Origin: Xanthobacteraceae bacterium
GTDB taxonomy: Bacteria; Pseudomonadota; Alphaproteobacteria; Rhizobiales; Xanthobacteraceae
Reading direction: 5' to 3'
Assembly: GCA_019748335.1 (NCBI GenBank)
Contig: JAIEPP010000591.1
Span: 1-32,338 of the forward strand
Length of the DNA: 32,338 nt
Both the position numbers and the translations under genes were made by a program. Below, in pieces: positions 26,153 through 32,338 of the stretch. The notes beneath the pieces were generated by a model. It saw only the letters and a program-made list of their open reading frames with translations, was not told where the DNA came from and searched no databases. The first letter of the stretch is position 1. Each line of letters begins with the position of its first letter.

Positions 26153-27961
26153 ATGGAAAGACGCCTGGCTGCCATCGTTTGCGCTGACGTCGCCGGCTAC
26201 TCCCGCATGATGGGAGCCGACGAGGCGGGCACGCATGCCACGTTCAAGGCCCATCGGAGCGCGATCTACCCGATCATCCTCAATCACGGCGGCCGCCTGG
26301 TAAAAAACACCGGCGACGGCTTTTTGCTGGAATTTCCGAGCATCGTCGGCGCCATCGAGGCGGCGATCGCGATGCAGGGGCTGATGGGGGAACGGAACGA
26401 CCACATCCCCGCCGACCGCATCATGCAGTTCCGCATGGGCATTCACATGGGCGATGTGATGGCCGACGAGGATGAGGTGTTCGGCGACGACGTCAACATC
26501 GCCGTTCGCCTCGAATCGGTGGCCGCCCCCGGCGGCATCGCGGTTTCCGGCAAGGCCTGCCATGAGGCCGGTAAGCGACTTAGCGTCACGCTGACCGATT
26601 CCGGCCCCCACCGGTTCAAGAACATCGAAGAACCGATTCAGGTCTGGACCTGGCAACCCGCAGGTTCCGAACGCGGCAAGCGGGAAACCAGGGAAGTTGC
26701 TGCCGAGACAAATCTCGCCGCTCAATATCGGACCGCGATCGTGGGCGTGCTTCCTTTCGCTAATCTCAGCGAAAGCGCCGACGAATATTTTTCCGACGGC
26801 CTGACCGAGGACCTGATCCACGCGCTGTCGCTGCAGTCGTTCTACCGGGTGCTGAGCCGGAACTCGACCTTCGCGTTCAAGGGCAACAACCAGAGCACGC
26901 GCCTGATCGCCCGCGAAATCGACGCCACCTACCTGATCCAGGGTTCGGTACGGCGGGCCGGGACGAAGATTAGAGTCACTGCCGAATTGATTGCGCCTGA
27001 AAAGGGCGAGCAGCTCTGGACCGGCCGGTATGACCGGGACATCGGCGACCTGTTCGCGATGCAGGACGAAATCACCACCAACCTGTCAGCGGCCATCGCC
27101 GCCGAGATTTACCGCGCAGAGGCTTCTGCTCCCGCCCGCGCGCCCTCGAACGATCTGACCGCCTGGGATCGCTTCCTGAAGGGACTGTCCTACTATTATC
27201 TGTTGACCAAGGAAGACTTCGAAACCTCGATCGGCCTGTTCAGGGAAGCCATCGCACTCGATCCGACGCTTTCCATCGCGCGCGCCTACCTTGCCACCAT
27301 CCAGATTCAGGGCATCCAGTTCGGCTGGATCAAGAGCACGCGCGAATTATGGGACTCCTCGAGGCAACTGGCGGAGAGCAGCGTACGGCTCGACCCCCGT
27401 TCCTCCTTTGCGTTCCAGATTCTCGCTTATGTCAGCGCCGTGCAGGGACACTACGAGGCGGCAATGGATGCCGCCAAGCGGGCCGTCGCGCTCAATCCCT
27501 ATGACATGGGCGCCCGTGGCGTGCTCGGCATGTGCCATCTCATGATTGGCGAACACCGGCACGCCATCGAGCTGTTTTCGATGGCGTCCCAGCGCGGCAA
27601 TTCCGACCCCAGATATCAATGGGCGGCCGTGAACGCCTTCAGTCATTACTTGTTGGGACAGTATGACGCCGCGCTGTCGTGGGCGCGCGAGGAACTGTAT
27701 CTCACGCCCAACCACCTCCAGGCGCTGGCGGTGCGGGCGGCGGCACTCGCGCAATTGGAACGAACCGCGGAAGCGAAAAACGCGGCCGAAGTGCTGCTCA
27801 GCCACTATCCGAGCCTGACGGTTGAACGCATGATGCAGCATCTGCACTGGAAAGTGCCGGGCGACGTCGCCCATTACCGCGACGGCCTTTCGAAGGCCGG
27901 CGTCCCTTCCGGGAAACTGACGCTGCTCGAATCGTCGCCGAAGCTCGCCGCGGATTCCTGA
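26153..27961 (+). CDS. Class III adenylate/guanylate cyclase with TolB-like and TPR regions
   Basis: A 602-residue cytoplasmic protein without membrane segments. Residues 1-165 are a class III cyclase domain: metal Asp12 (CADVAGYS) and Asp55 (KNTGDGF), Lys51, and the transition-state pair Asn115 and Arg119 (VNIAVR). The usual substrate-specifying Asp before GDxVN is Glu108 here. Residues about 193-325 match the TolB-like/FlgO N-terminal module (VLPFANLSESADEYFSDGLTEDLI, YLIQGSVRRAG). The rest is tetratricopeptide repeats. The start at 26153 coincides with the beginning of the conserved domain; the longer open frame to 25784 overlaps lysE. This architecture is abundant in Bradyrhizobium. Confidence 0.9.
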   Translation: MERRLAAIVCADVAGYSRMMGADEAGTHATFKAHRSAIYPIILNHGGRLVKNTGDGFLLEFPSIVGAIEAAIAMQGLMGERNDHIPADRIMQFRMGIHMGDVMADEDEVFGDDVNIAVRLESVAAPGGIAVSGKACHEAGKRLSVTLTDSGPHRFKNIEEPIQVWTWQPAGSERGKRETREVAAETNLAAQYRTAIVGVLPFANLSESADEYFSDGLTEDLIHALSLQSFYRVLSRNSTFAFKGNNQSTRLIAREIDATYLIQGSVRRAGTKIRVTAELIAPEKGEQLWTGRYDRDIGDLFAMQDEITTNLSAAIAAEIYRAEASAPARAPSNDLTAWDRFLKGLSYYYLLTKEDFETSIGLFREAIALDPTLSIARAYLATIQIQGIQFGWIKSTRELWDSSRQLAESSVRLDPRSSFAFQILAYVSAVQGHYEAAMDAAKRAVALNPYDMGARGVLGMCHLMIGEHRHAIELFSMASQRGNSDPRYQWAAVNAFSHYLLGQYDAALSWAREELYLTPNHLQALAVRAAALAQLERTAEAKNAAEVLLSHYPSLTVERMMQHLHWKVPGDVAHYRDGLSKAGVPSGKLTLLESSPKLAADS

Positions 27962-28008
27962 TCCCGGCATGATTTTTCACAAACCGTCGTTCCGCGCTCC
28001 GCGGGTTC

Positions 28009-28064
28009 GCGGCCAAGAGCGGCCAAGAACAGACACCGCCGTTGACACCGCCGTTGACACCGCC
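28009..28064. repeat. Short tandem repeats upstream of the 28191 gene
   Basis: Two copies of GCGGCCAAGA (28009-28028) are followed by 2.75 copies of a 12-base unit, GACACCGCCGTT (28032-28064). The junctions create two TTGACA hexamers (28042-28047 and 28054-28059), which could act as alternative -35 elements for the gene at 28191. Not a CRISPR: there are no spacers. Confidence 0.7.
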
Positions 28065-28190
28065 TCGAATTCCGCGAAAACTCACCTGCATCCAGAAGTA
28101 GTACGGCGCCCGCAAATTCGCTTTTCGAACTTTTCAACCGCTTCAGGCGGATCGCCATTTCATTAGCTGCTTTCGAGGAGATCTGGAGCC

Positions 28191-28835
28191 ATGACAGACA
28201 ACAGCACGGGTAGTCCGGGCGCCGCGCCTGGCGGACAAATTCCGGTTTCGCCTGATAATCCGTGCCCGTTCCTGCGTGGACTGGTCGCCAACGGTTACGT
28301 CGGCGGCCACGACGTCCCGCTGACAAAGATCGCCGAAACGATCGATCGGGCGAGTGGCGAGCATGGCGCCGGCGCGATGAAGGTGTGGATGGAGACCTAC
28401 GGCGTCGCCAGCATCGCCAACGGCAACCCGTTGAAGAGCATGATCTCGGGCGCCGTGCTCGACCAGCTGCGCGGCGGTCCGCTCGACAAGCTCGGCGCCG
28501 GTTCGCGGATTCTCAATGTCGACGCCCAGGTCCAGGAGGACGAAATCACCCGCCTCGCCTCCTTCGGCCAGGACTGCAAGGATCCGTCGGGCGGCACCGA
28601 GCGCGGCCTGACCGCGAAGGAAATCGACACCTACATGGCCGCCAACCTCAAGCGCGCCGGCGACGCGGCGCGCTGGTATTATCCGATCCTGATGAAGGGC
28701 GAATGGCCGGTCCTGCTGAAGATCATGGGCAAGGGCGAAGGCGACGCGCGCTACCTCAGCGTCGCCGAGGTCAAAACGCTGTTCGTCGAACGGCGTTTTC
28801 CGGACCGCATCGTTGCCCGGCTGCCGAAGCCTTGA
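28191..28835 (+). CDS. Possible heme-thiolate peroxidase-like (PCP motif) protein
   Basis: A 214-residue protein without signal peptide. Near the N-terminus NPCPFLRGLVANGYV (residues 23-37) resembles the heme-cysteine motif of chloroperoxidase and unspecific peroxygenases (PCPxLNxLANHGYL), with Cys25 as candidate axial ligand. Further on, ASIANGNPL and EDEITRLASFG fall where those enzymes have the GN and EGDxSxTR segments. The C-terminal SVAEVKTLFVERRFP is unassigned. It is about as long as a compact family member but the distal Glu is not obvious. The heme assignment is my inference from motif similarity; otherwise it is hypothetical. AGGAG precedes the ATG at 28191. It converges with the lipase-like gene, 6 bases apart. 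Confidence 0.6.
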   Translation: MTDNSTGSPGAAPGGQIPVSPDNPCPFLRGLVANGYVGGHDVPLTKIAETIDRASGEHGAGAMKVWMETYGVASIANGNPLKSMISGAVLDQLRGGPLDKLGAGSRILNVDAQVQEDEITRLASFGQDCKDPSGGTERGLTAKEIDTYMAANLKRAGDAARWYYPILMKGEWPVLLKIMGKGEGDARYLSVAEVKTLFVERRFPDRIVARLPKP

Positions 28836-28841
28836 AGTGCA

Positions 28842-29789
28842 TCACTTGAACAGCGGCGTGCCCGGCACGAAGGCGTCGAACGCGGCCCAGAATTGCGCGC
28901 GGTAACGGTCCTGCTCCTGCAGGATCTCGTGCTTCGAACCCGCGATCACCAGGTGCGAACCGGCGCGCAGGTGATAGGCGAACTCCTCGATCGCCGCCGT
29001 CGAGACGATGCTGTCGTTGCTGGCCGCCAGCATCAGGATCGGCTGGCGGATCTCGGACGGATAATTCGCGCCGCGAAAGGTATGCATCGCCCTGAAGGCG
29101 GTATCGGCCCAGGCCACCGTCGGCGAGCCGATGCCGAGCGTGGGATCCTCTTCCAGGATCGCGGCGTTGCGGGCAAAGCGCACGGGATCGCTGGTGAAGG
29201 GGTTGTTGACGAACGAATCCGAGCCGGTCAGCGCGTCGCTGCCGCCGGGCACATAGCGGCCGCCCTGGCCGGCGAGCCGCATCATCCGCAGCAGCGCCCG
29301 CGCCGGAAACGAAGTGGCGCGCCCCGGCAGGTCGATCATCGGCGCCGACAGCACCATGCGATCGAACCAGCGTTTTCCCGCATGCGCGATCCGCAGCATC
29401 ACGGCGCCGCCCATCGAATGCGCCAGCGCGAAATAGGGCGGCGGGCAATCCGGCAGCACCACCTGTTGCACGAAGGTTTCGACGTCGACTTCGAAATCGG
29501 AGAAATCGCGGACATAGCCCTTGCGGGGATCGCGCAGGCGGCGCGACGAATGCCCCTGGCCGCGCCAGTCGATCATCGCCACCGCGAAACCGCGCTCGCG
29601 CAGATCCCGCACCGTCTCGAAATATTTCTCGATCGATTCACTGCGCCCGGTGAAGACGCAGACCGTGCCCCTGCGGCCCGCCGGCGGCGCCCAGCGCGCG
29701 AAGCGCAATTCGGCGCCGTCCGGCGTTTTAATGGTGCCCGAGACGACGTCCTCCGGAACCGGATTGGCAGGGATAGAGACGAGCGTCAT
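28842..29789 (-). CDS. Alpha/beta hydrolase, monoacylglycerol lipase-like
   Basis: A 315-residue hydrolase of the Hydrolase_4/lysophospholipase (PldB) type. Nucleophile Ser125 in AHSMGG, acid Asp259 in ASNDSIVS, and His287 in GSKHEIL complete the triad; the oxyanion-associated DWRGQGHSS is at 74-82. No signal peptide, so probably cytoplasmic or membrane-peripheral. It should cleave fatty-acyl esters such as monoglycerides or lysophospholipids. The start ATG at 29789 has no strong ribosome site but fits the domain start. Confidence 0.9.
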   Translation of the reverse strand: MTLVSIPANPVPEDVVSGTIKTPDGAELRFARWAPPAGRRGTVCVFTGRSESIEKYFETVRDLRERGFAVAMIDWRGQGHSSRRLRDPRKGYVRDFSDFEVDVETFVQQVVLPDCPPPYFALAHSMGGAVMLRIAHAGKRWFDRMVLSAPMIDLPGRATSFPARALLRMMRLAGQGGRYVPGGSDALTGSDSFVNNPFTSDPVRFARNAAILEEDPTLGIGSPTVAWADTAFRAMHTFRGANYPSEIRQPILMLAASNDSIVSTAAIEEFAYHLRAGSHLVIAGSKHEILQEQDRYRAQFWAAFDAFVPGTPLFK

Positions 29790-29862
29790 GAACGGAACCG
29801 GCTAGGTGAAAAGGGCTGGAAATCAAGGCGGGGCGCAAAAAAAGGCAGGCGTTTTCGGCCCT

Positions 29863-29890
29863 CTTGAACGCCGTTTGTCCCCTCCCATAT
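29863..29890 (+). promoter_or_regulatory. Heat-shock-type promoter of hsp20
   Basis: CTTGAA (29863-29868) and CCCATAT (29884-29890), spaced by 15 bases, match the RpoH (sigma-32) pattern CTTGAA / CCCATNT well. The same bases can be read as a sigma-70 promoter (TTGAAC-N16-CATATC). Either way the transcript would start near 29897, at the foot of the first leader hairpin. Confidence 0.55.
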
Positions 29891-29894
29891 CATT

Positions 29895-30029
29895 TCTGTG
29901 CAGGCCGCTACCAGTGTTTCGGAACCGGAACGTTCTTTCGGCCCGAAATGCAAAGGCTGCACAGATACGAAAGCCCGGCCCGATGGCGGGCGGGTTAATT
30001 GAAACAGTCGCTCAATGGAGGACTACCCT
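29895..30029 (+). promoter_or_regulatory. ROSE-type RNA thermometer in the hsp20 leader
   Basis: The leader folds into nested stems. A long-range stem pairs TCTGTGCAG-CC (29895-29906, one bulged G) with GGCTGCACAGA (29955-29965). A second hairpin of 10 base pairs with two bulged G spans 29971-29996. The last hairpin pairs AGUC-G-CUC (30006-30013) with GAGGACU (30018-30024), leaving G30010 bulged and hiding the GGAGG ribosome site 8 bases before the AUG. UCGCU fits the ROSE signature U(U/C)GCU opposite the ribosome site. At heat-shock temperature the stem should melt and allow translation. Confidence 0.82.
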
Positions 30030-30497
30030 ATGCGTACCTACGATCTCACCCCGTTCTATCGTTCCACCGTCGGCTTCGACCGCTTCTTCAGCCTGCTTGA
30101 TCAGGCGGCGTCGGATGGCAGCCCCGGTTATCCCCCCTACAACATCGAGCGTACCGGTGAGAACGCCTACCGCATCAGCGTCGCGGTCTCCGGCTTCTCG
30201 CAGGGCGAGCTTTCGATCGTCGCCAAGGAAAACACGCTGACGATCAAGGGCGAAAAGTCAGCCAACGAGAACGTCGCCGAGAAGGCCGAAGTGCTCTACC
30301 GCGGCATCGCGGCCCGCGCCTTCGAGCGCGCCTTCCAGCTTGCCGATTTCGTACAGGTGAAAAACGCCTCGCTCGAGAACGGCCTGCTTCACGTCGACCT
30401 CGTCCGCGAGATTCCCGAGGCCAAGAAGCCCCGCAGTATTCCGATCGCTTCCGGCGCGCAGGCGCCGCAGGTGGTCGACGCTTCGGTCGCCGCGTAA
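30030..30497 (+). CDS. Small heat-shock protein, Hsp20/IbpA type (class A)
   Basis: A 155-residue alpha-crystallin-type chaperone that holds unfolding proteins in the cytoplasm during heat stress. The N-terminus MRTYDLTPFYRSTVGFDRFF is the class A rhizobial signature (HspA/B/D type, like E. coli IbpA/B). The alpha-crystallin domain spans about residues 35-130 (YNIERTGENAYRISVAVSGFS, LTIKGEKS, FERAFQLADFV, NGLLHVDLVREIPE), and the C-terminal I-x-I motif is RSIPI. The ATG at 30030 is the one controlled by the thermometer hairpin. Confidence 0.95.
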   Translation: MRTYDLTPFYRSTVGFDRFFSLLDQAASDGSPGYPPYNIERTGENAYRISVAVSGFSQGELSIVAKENTLTIKGEKSANENVAEKAEVLYRGIAARAFERAFQLADFVQVKNASLENGLLHVDLVREIPEAKKPRSIPIASGAQAPQVVDASVAA

Positions 30498-30531
30498 CGC
30501 GATCCGCTTTCCGCGGATATTCGCGGAAGCG

Positions 30532-30562
30532 AAAACGCCCCGGGAAACCGGGGCGTTTTTTT
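30532..30562. terminator. Bidirectional Rho-independent terminator
   Basis: AAAACGCCCCGG (30532-30543), a GAAA tetraloop, and CCGGGGCG followed by seven T (30548-30562). Because the left arm starts with AAAA, it works on both strands, ending hsp20 on plus and the 30568-31284 gene on minus. Confidence 0.92.
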
Positions 30563-30567
30563 GCTCG

Positions 30568-31284
30568 TCAGTCCAGCCCCTGCACCTTCGGCAGGTCCTG
30601 CGTCGGGGCGATCTGGGCCACCGGCTTGGCGGGGGCCGAACCGGTCGTGACGGCCGGCGGGGCCGCTGGCGCCTCCGCCGGCTTGGGCTGCGTCGCCGCC
30701 GATTGCTGCTGCGCCGGCTGGGGCGCGGGTTGGTTCGCGGGTTGGCTGTTGGCCAGCGGGCTCGCCTTCGGCACCGGTACGGTGCGGCTGGCGACGTGCG
30801 GGATCGACCTTGGCGGCCTCGGCTCACCCCTGACATGGGTCGGCGGCGGCAAGGCCTCCTGCGGGTCGTTACTGCCCGTAATATCCTCGTTAAAGTTGTT
30901 CTCGAGCCGGTAGCCCGGCCGGAAGCGGACGATCCGCCCGTCGCGCGCATCGATGATCAGCCGGCCGCTTTCACCGTTACGATCGATCACGGCGATCGCG
31001 TAGACGAAACCGCGCTGCCGGGGGATGCCGAGCGGCGAAAACCCGTGCTCGCGCAGCACGGTATAAACTTCTTCCGGCGGCAGCAGCCGCGGCCCATAGC
31101 CATATTGCGCGGGGCCATAATACGGCCCCGGGGCTTCCGGCCGCGCCGCCGCATAGGGGCCGCCGAAATCGGACACCGACGTATAGGGCGAGCGCCCGAC
31201 CTCATTGGGCGCCTGCGTCTGCGCTTGCGCGCCGGCCGCGCCGACCAAAAGGCCTGCCGCCAAACATCCCGTAAATAACTTCAT
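30568..31284 (-). CDS. Exported proline/alanine-rich protein with PepSY-like core
   Basis: A 238-residue protein with signal peptide (MKLFTGCLAAGLLVGAAGAQAQ). A Tyr/Pro/Gly-rich stretch (residues 40-70) precedes a small folded core at about 68-125 (EEVYTVLREHGFSPLGIPRQRG then FVYAIAVIDRNGESGRLIIDARDGRIVRFRPGYR), which resembles a PepSY-type module. The C-terminal 100 residues are disordered and rich in Pro, Ala and Gln. This type is common and uncharacterised in Bradyrhizobium. It is probably a periplasmic or envelope protein. Confidence 0.75.
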   Translation of the reverse strand: MKLFTGCLAAGLLVGAAGAQAQTQAPNEVGRSPYTSVSDFGGPYAAARPEAPGPYYGPAQYGYGPRLLPPEEVYTVLREHGFSPLGIPRQRGFVYAIAVIDRNGESGRLIIDARDGRIVRFRPGYRLENNFNEDITGSNDPQEALPPPTHVRGEPRPPRSIPHVASRTVPVPKASPLANSQPANQPAPQPAQQQSAATQPKPAEAPAAPPAVTTGSAPAKPVAQIAPTQDLPKVQGLD

Positions 31285-31787
31285 CGTCGAATGCTCCTGT
31301 AAGCCCCGCCGCCTTCAGGCCGAAGCGTTCGCTTTCTTGCCTGTCGCCCATCTTCTTGTCCGGGGCCGAATTTCAGTCGTCCCCGATCGCCCAATTTCGT
31401 TGTAGAATCCGGCGGTCCTTGGGCCGGATCGCGGCGCGTTTGCCTCCATTCGGCGGCGACGGTTCGGCCCGCTACGGACACGGATCAGCCATGCGGGCGA
31501 GGACTCTCACCTGCTTGTGTGATAGACAAAAATTTGGCATGGTCGTAGTTAGGACAGCATCACTGTCTCAATTGCGGGGCTTTCCCGGCACAGGGATTGC
31601 AACGAAATCTGGGTGCTTCGAGCTCCAGGGAAGTGCAGGCAAGGCCGTTCCTCAGGGACGTTGAACGCCCAGGCCTGAATTTAGAAAATTGCGGCTCGCG
31701 GAGGACGAGCGGTGGCCCGGTGGGTGCCGCAAACGTCCAAGGTGCGCCGACGAAACGGTGGCCCTTAGCCTGTTTGAGAGGATCAAG
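31285..31787. other. Intergenic region upstream of gltB
   Basis: 503 bases between divergent genes. No credible gene on either strand. Visible structure includes GACAG-CATCA-CTGTC (31553-31567), a hairpin GTTCC/GGGAC near 31646, and a branched fold closed by TGCGGC (31690-31695) and GCCGCA (31726-31731), enclosing CTCG/CGAG. The last two lie within 150 bases of the gltB start and may be leader RNA. I recognise no known riboswitch and no sigma-54 site. Confidence 0.5.
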
Positions 31788-32338
31788 ATGAGCGGGTCGG
31801 AATTCGAGCGCGAAAACATCGGGACAGCAGCTCTGTCGGCGACCGCGGCATCGAAACCGGACGACACGACGGATTCCCCGCGCGAGTTCAGCTGGCGTCC
31901 GCCGGCCGAGGGACTCTACGATCCCAGCCTGGAAAAAGATTCCTGCGGCGTCGGCTTCATCGCCAACATCAAGGGCCAGAAGTCGCACCAGATCGTTGCC
32001 GACGCGATCAACATTCTCTGCAACCTCGAACATCGCGGCGCTGTCGGTGCCGACCCGCGCGCCGGCGACGGCGCCGGCATCCTGGTGCAAATTCCGCACG
32101 CCTTCTTCAAGCGCAAGGCCGCCGAGATCGGCTTCCAGCTGCCCGAGCCCGGCGAATACGCCATCGGCGCACTGTTCCTGCCGAAGGAAACGGCATGGCG
32201 CAAAGTGATCCAGAGCATCGTCGCCGAACAGATCAAGGCCGAAGGCCTGATGCTGCTGGGTTGGCGCGACGTGCCGTCCGACAACTCCTCGCTCGGCGAG
32301 ACCGTCAAGCCGACCGAACCCTACCACATGCAGGTGTT
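31788..32338 (+). CDS. gltB: Glutamate synthase large subunit GltB (N-terminal part, runs off window)
   Basis: The first 183 residues of the NADPH-GOGAT alpha subunit, which makes glutamate from glutamine and 2-oxoglutarate. The sequence DSCGVGFIANIKG contains the class II glutaminase nucleophile at Cys53, preceded by a 52-residue propeptide that is normally removed. LEHRGAVGADPRAGDGAGILVQIPHAFF is highly conserved in GltB. ATG at 31788 follows GAGAGGA. The frame stays open to the window end; about 1,400 more residues are expected. Confidence 0.95.
   Translation, partial: MSGSEFERENIGTAALSATAASKPDDTTDSPREFSWRPPAEGLYDPSLEKDSCGVGFIANIKGQKSHQIVADAINILCNLEHRGAVGADPRAGDGAGILVQIPHAFFKRKAAEIGFQLPEPGEYAIGALFLPKETAWRKVIQSIVAEQIKAEGLMLLGWRDVPSDNSSLGETVKPTEPYHMQV

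Noticed and set aside
28032..28064. Repeat array that might be a CRISPR remnant
   Set aside because: Direct 12-base tandem units with no spacers and no cas genes nearby.
31534..31550. TTGGCATGGTCGTAGTT as a sigma-54 promoter for gltB
   Set aside because: The -12 element lacks the required GC at the correct distance.

Overview
The window looks like chromosomal DNA of an alphaproteobacterium of the Bradyrhizobium group (Nitrobacteraceae). The signs are high GC with strong GC3 bias, a ChvE-GguA-GguB sugar importer, CpdR, a class A small heat-shock gene behind a ROSE-type RNA thermometer, a short palindromic repeat that I recall as dispersed in these genomes, and the start of gltB. I see no phage, insertion sequence, CRISPR array or integrase. 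The species is an inference.

Layout. Positions 138-1839 hold an SDR dehydrogenase, a Spy/CpxP-like periplasmic protein and a small zinc-ribbon protein. A minus-strand unit (5633 down to 1961) encodes two tandem metal-dependent amidohydrolases, a lone Rieske ferredoxin and a quinone-oxidoreductase-like enzyme, probably for catabolism of an aromatic or cyclic compound. From 5863 the plus strand carries a periplasmic protein, a KstD/fumarate-reductase-like flavoprotein, chvE-gguA-gguB, and then a second ribose-type (CUT2) ABC operon at 12269-19100.

That second operon is the most unusual part. It has two dissimilar permeases, a binding protein, a double ATPase and two strictosidine-synthase/SMP-30-like beta-propellers. 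One propeller is fused in frame to the C-terminus of a permease. The other is a free paralogue that has lost two of the usual active-site motifs. The last three genes overlap by ATGA, so the propellers are built into the transporter's expression. My inference is a transporter that hydrolyses or senses its cargo (a lactone, ester or glycoside) as it enters the cytoplasm.

From 19188 onward are tRNA-Val(GAC), cpdR, an N-formylglutamate amidohydrolase, a strong candidate small RNA on the minus strand (about 21183 to 21095) with exposed CCUCC/UCCUU stretches, a HisN-like phosphatase, a Bug-type binding protein, a LysR regulator divergent from a TauE/SafE exporter, a LysE exporter, a class III cyclase with TolB-like and TPR regions, a small protein with a heme-thiolate-peroxidase-like PCP motif, a monoacylglycerol-lipase-like hydrolase, hsp20 with thermometer and bidirectional terminator, a proline-rich exported protein, and the 5' end of gltB, which runs off the window.
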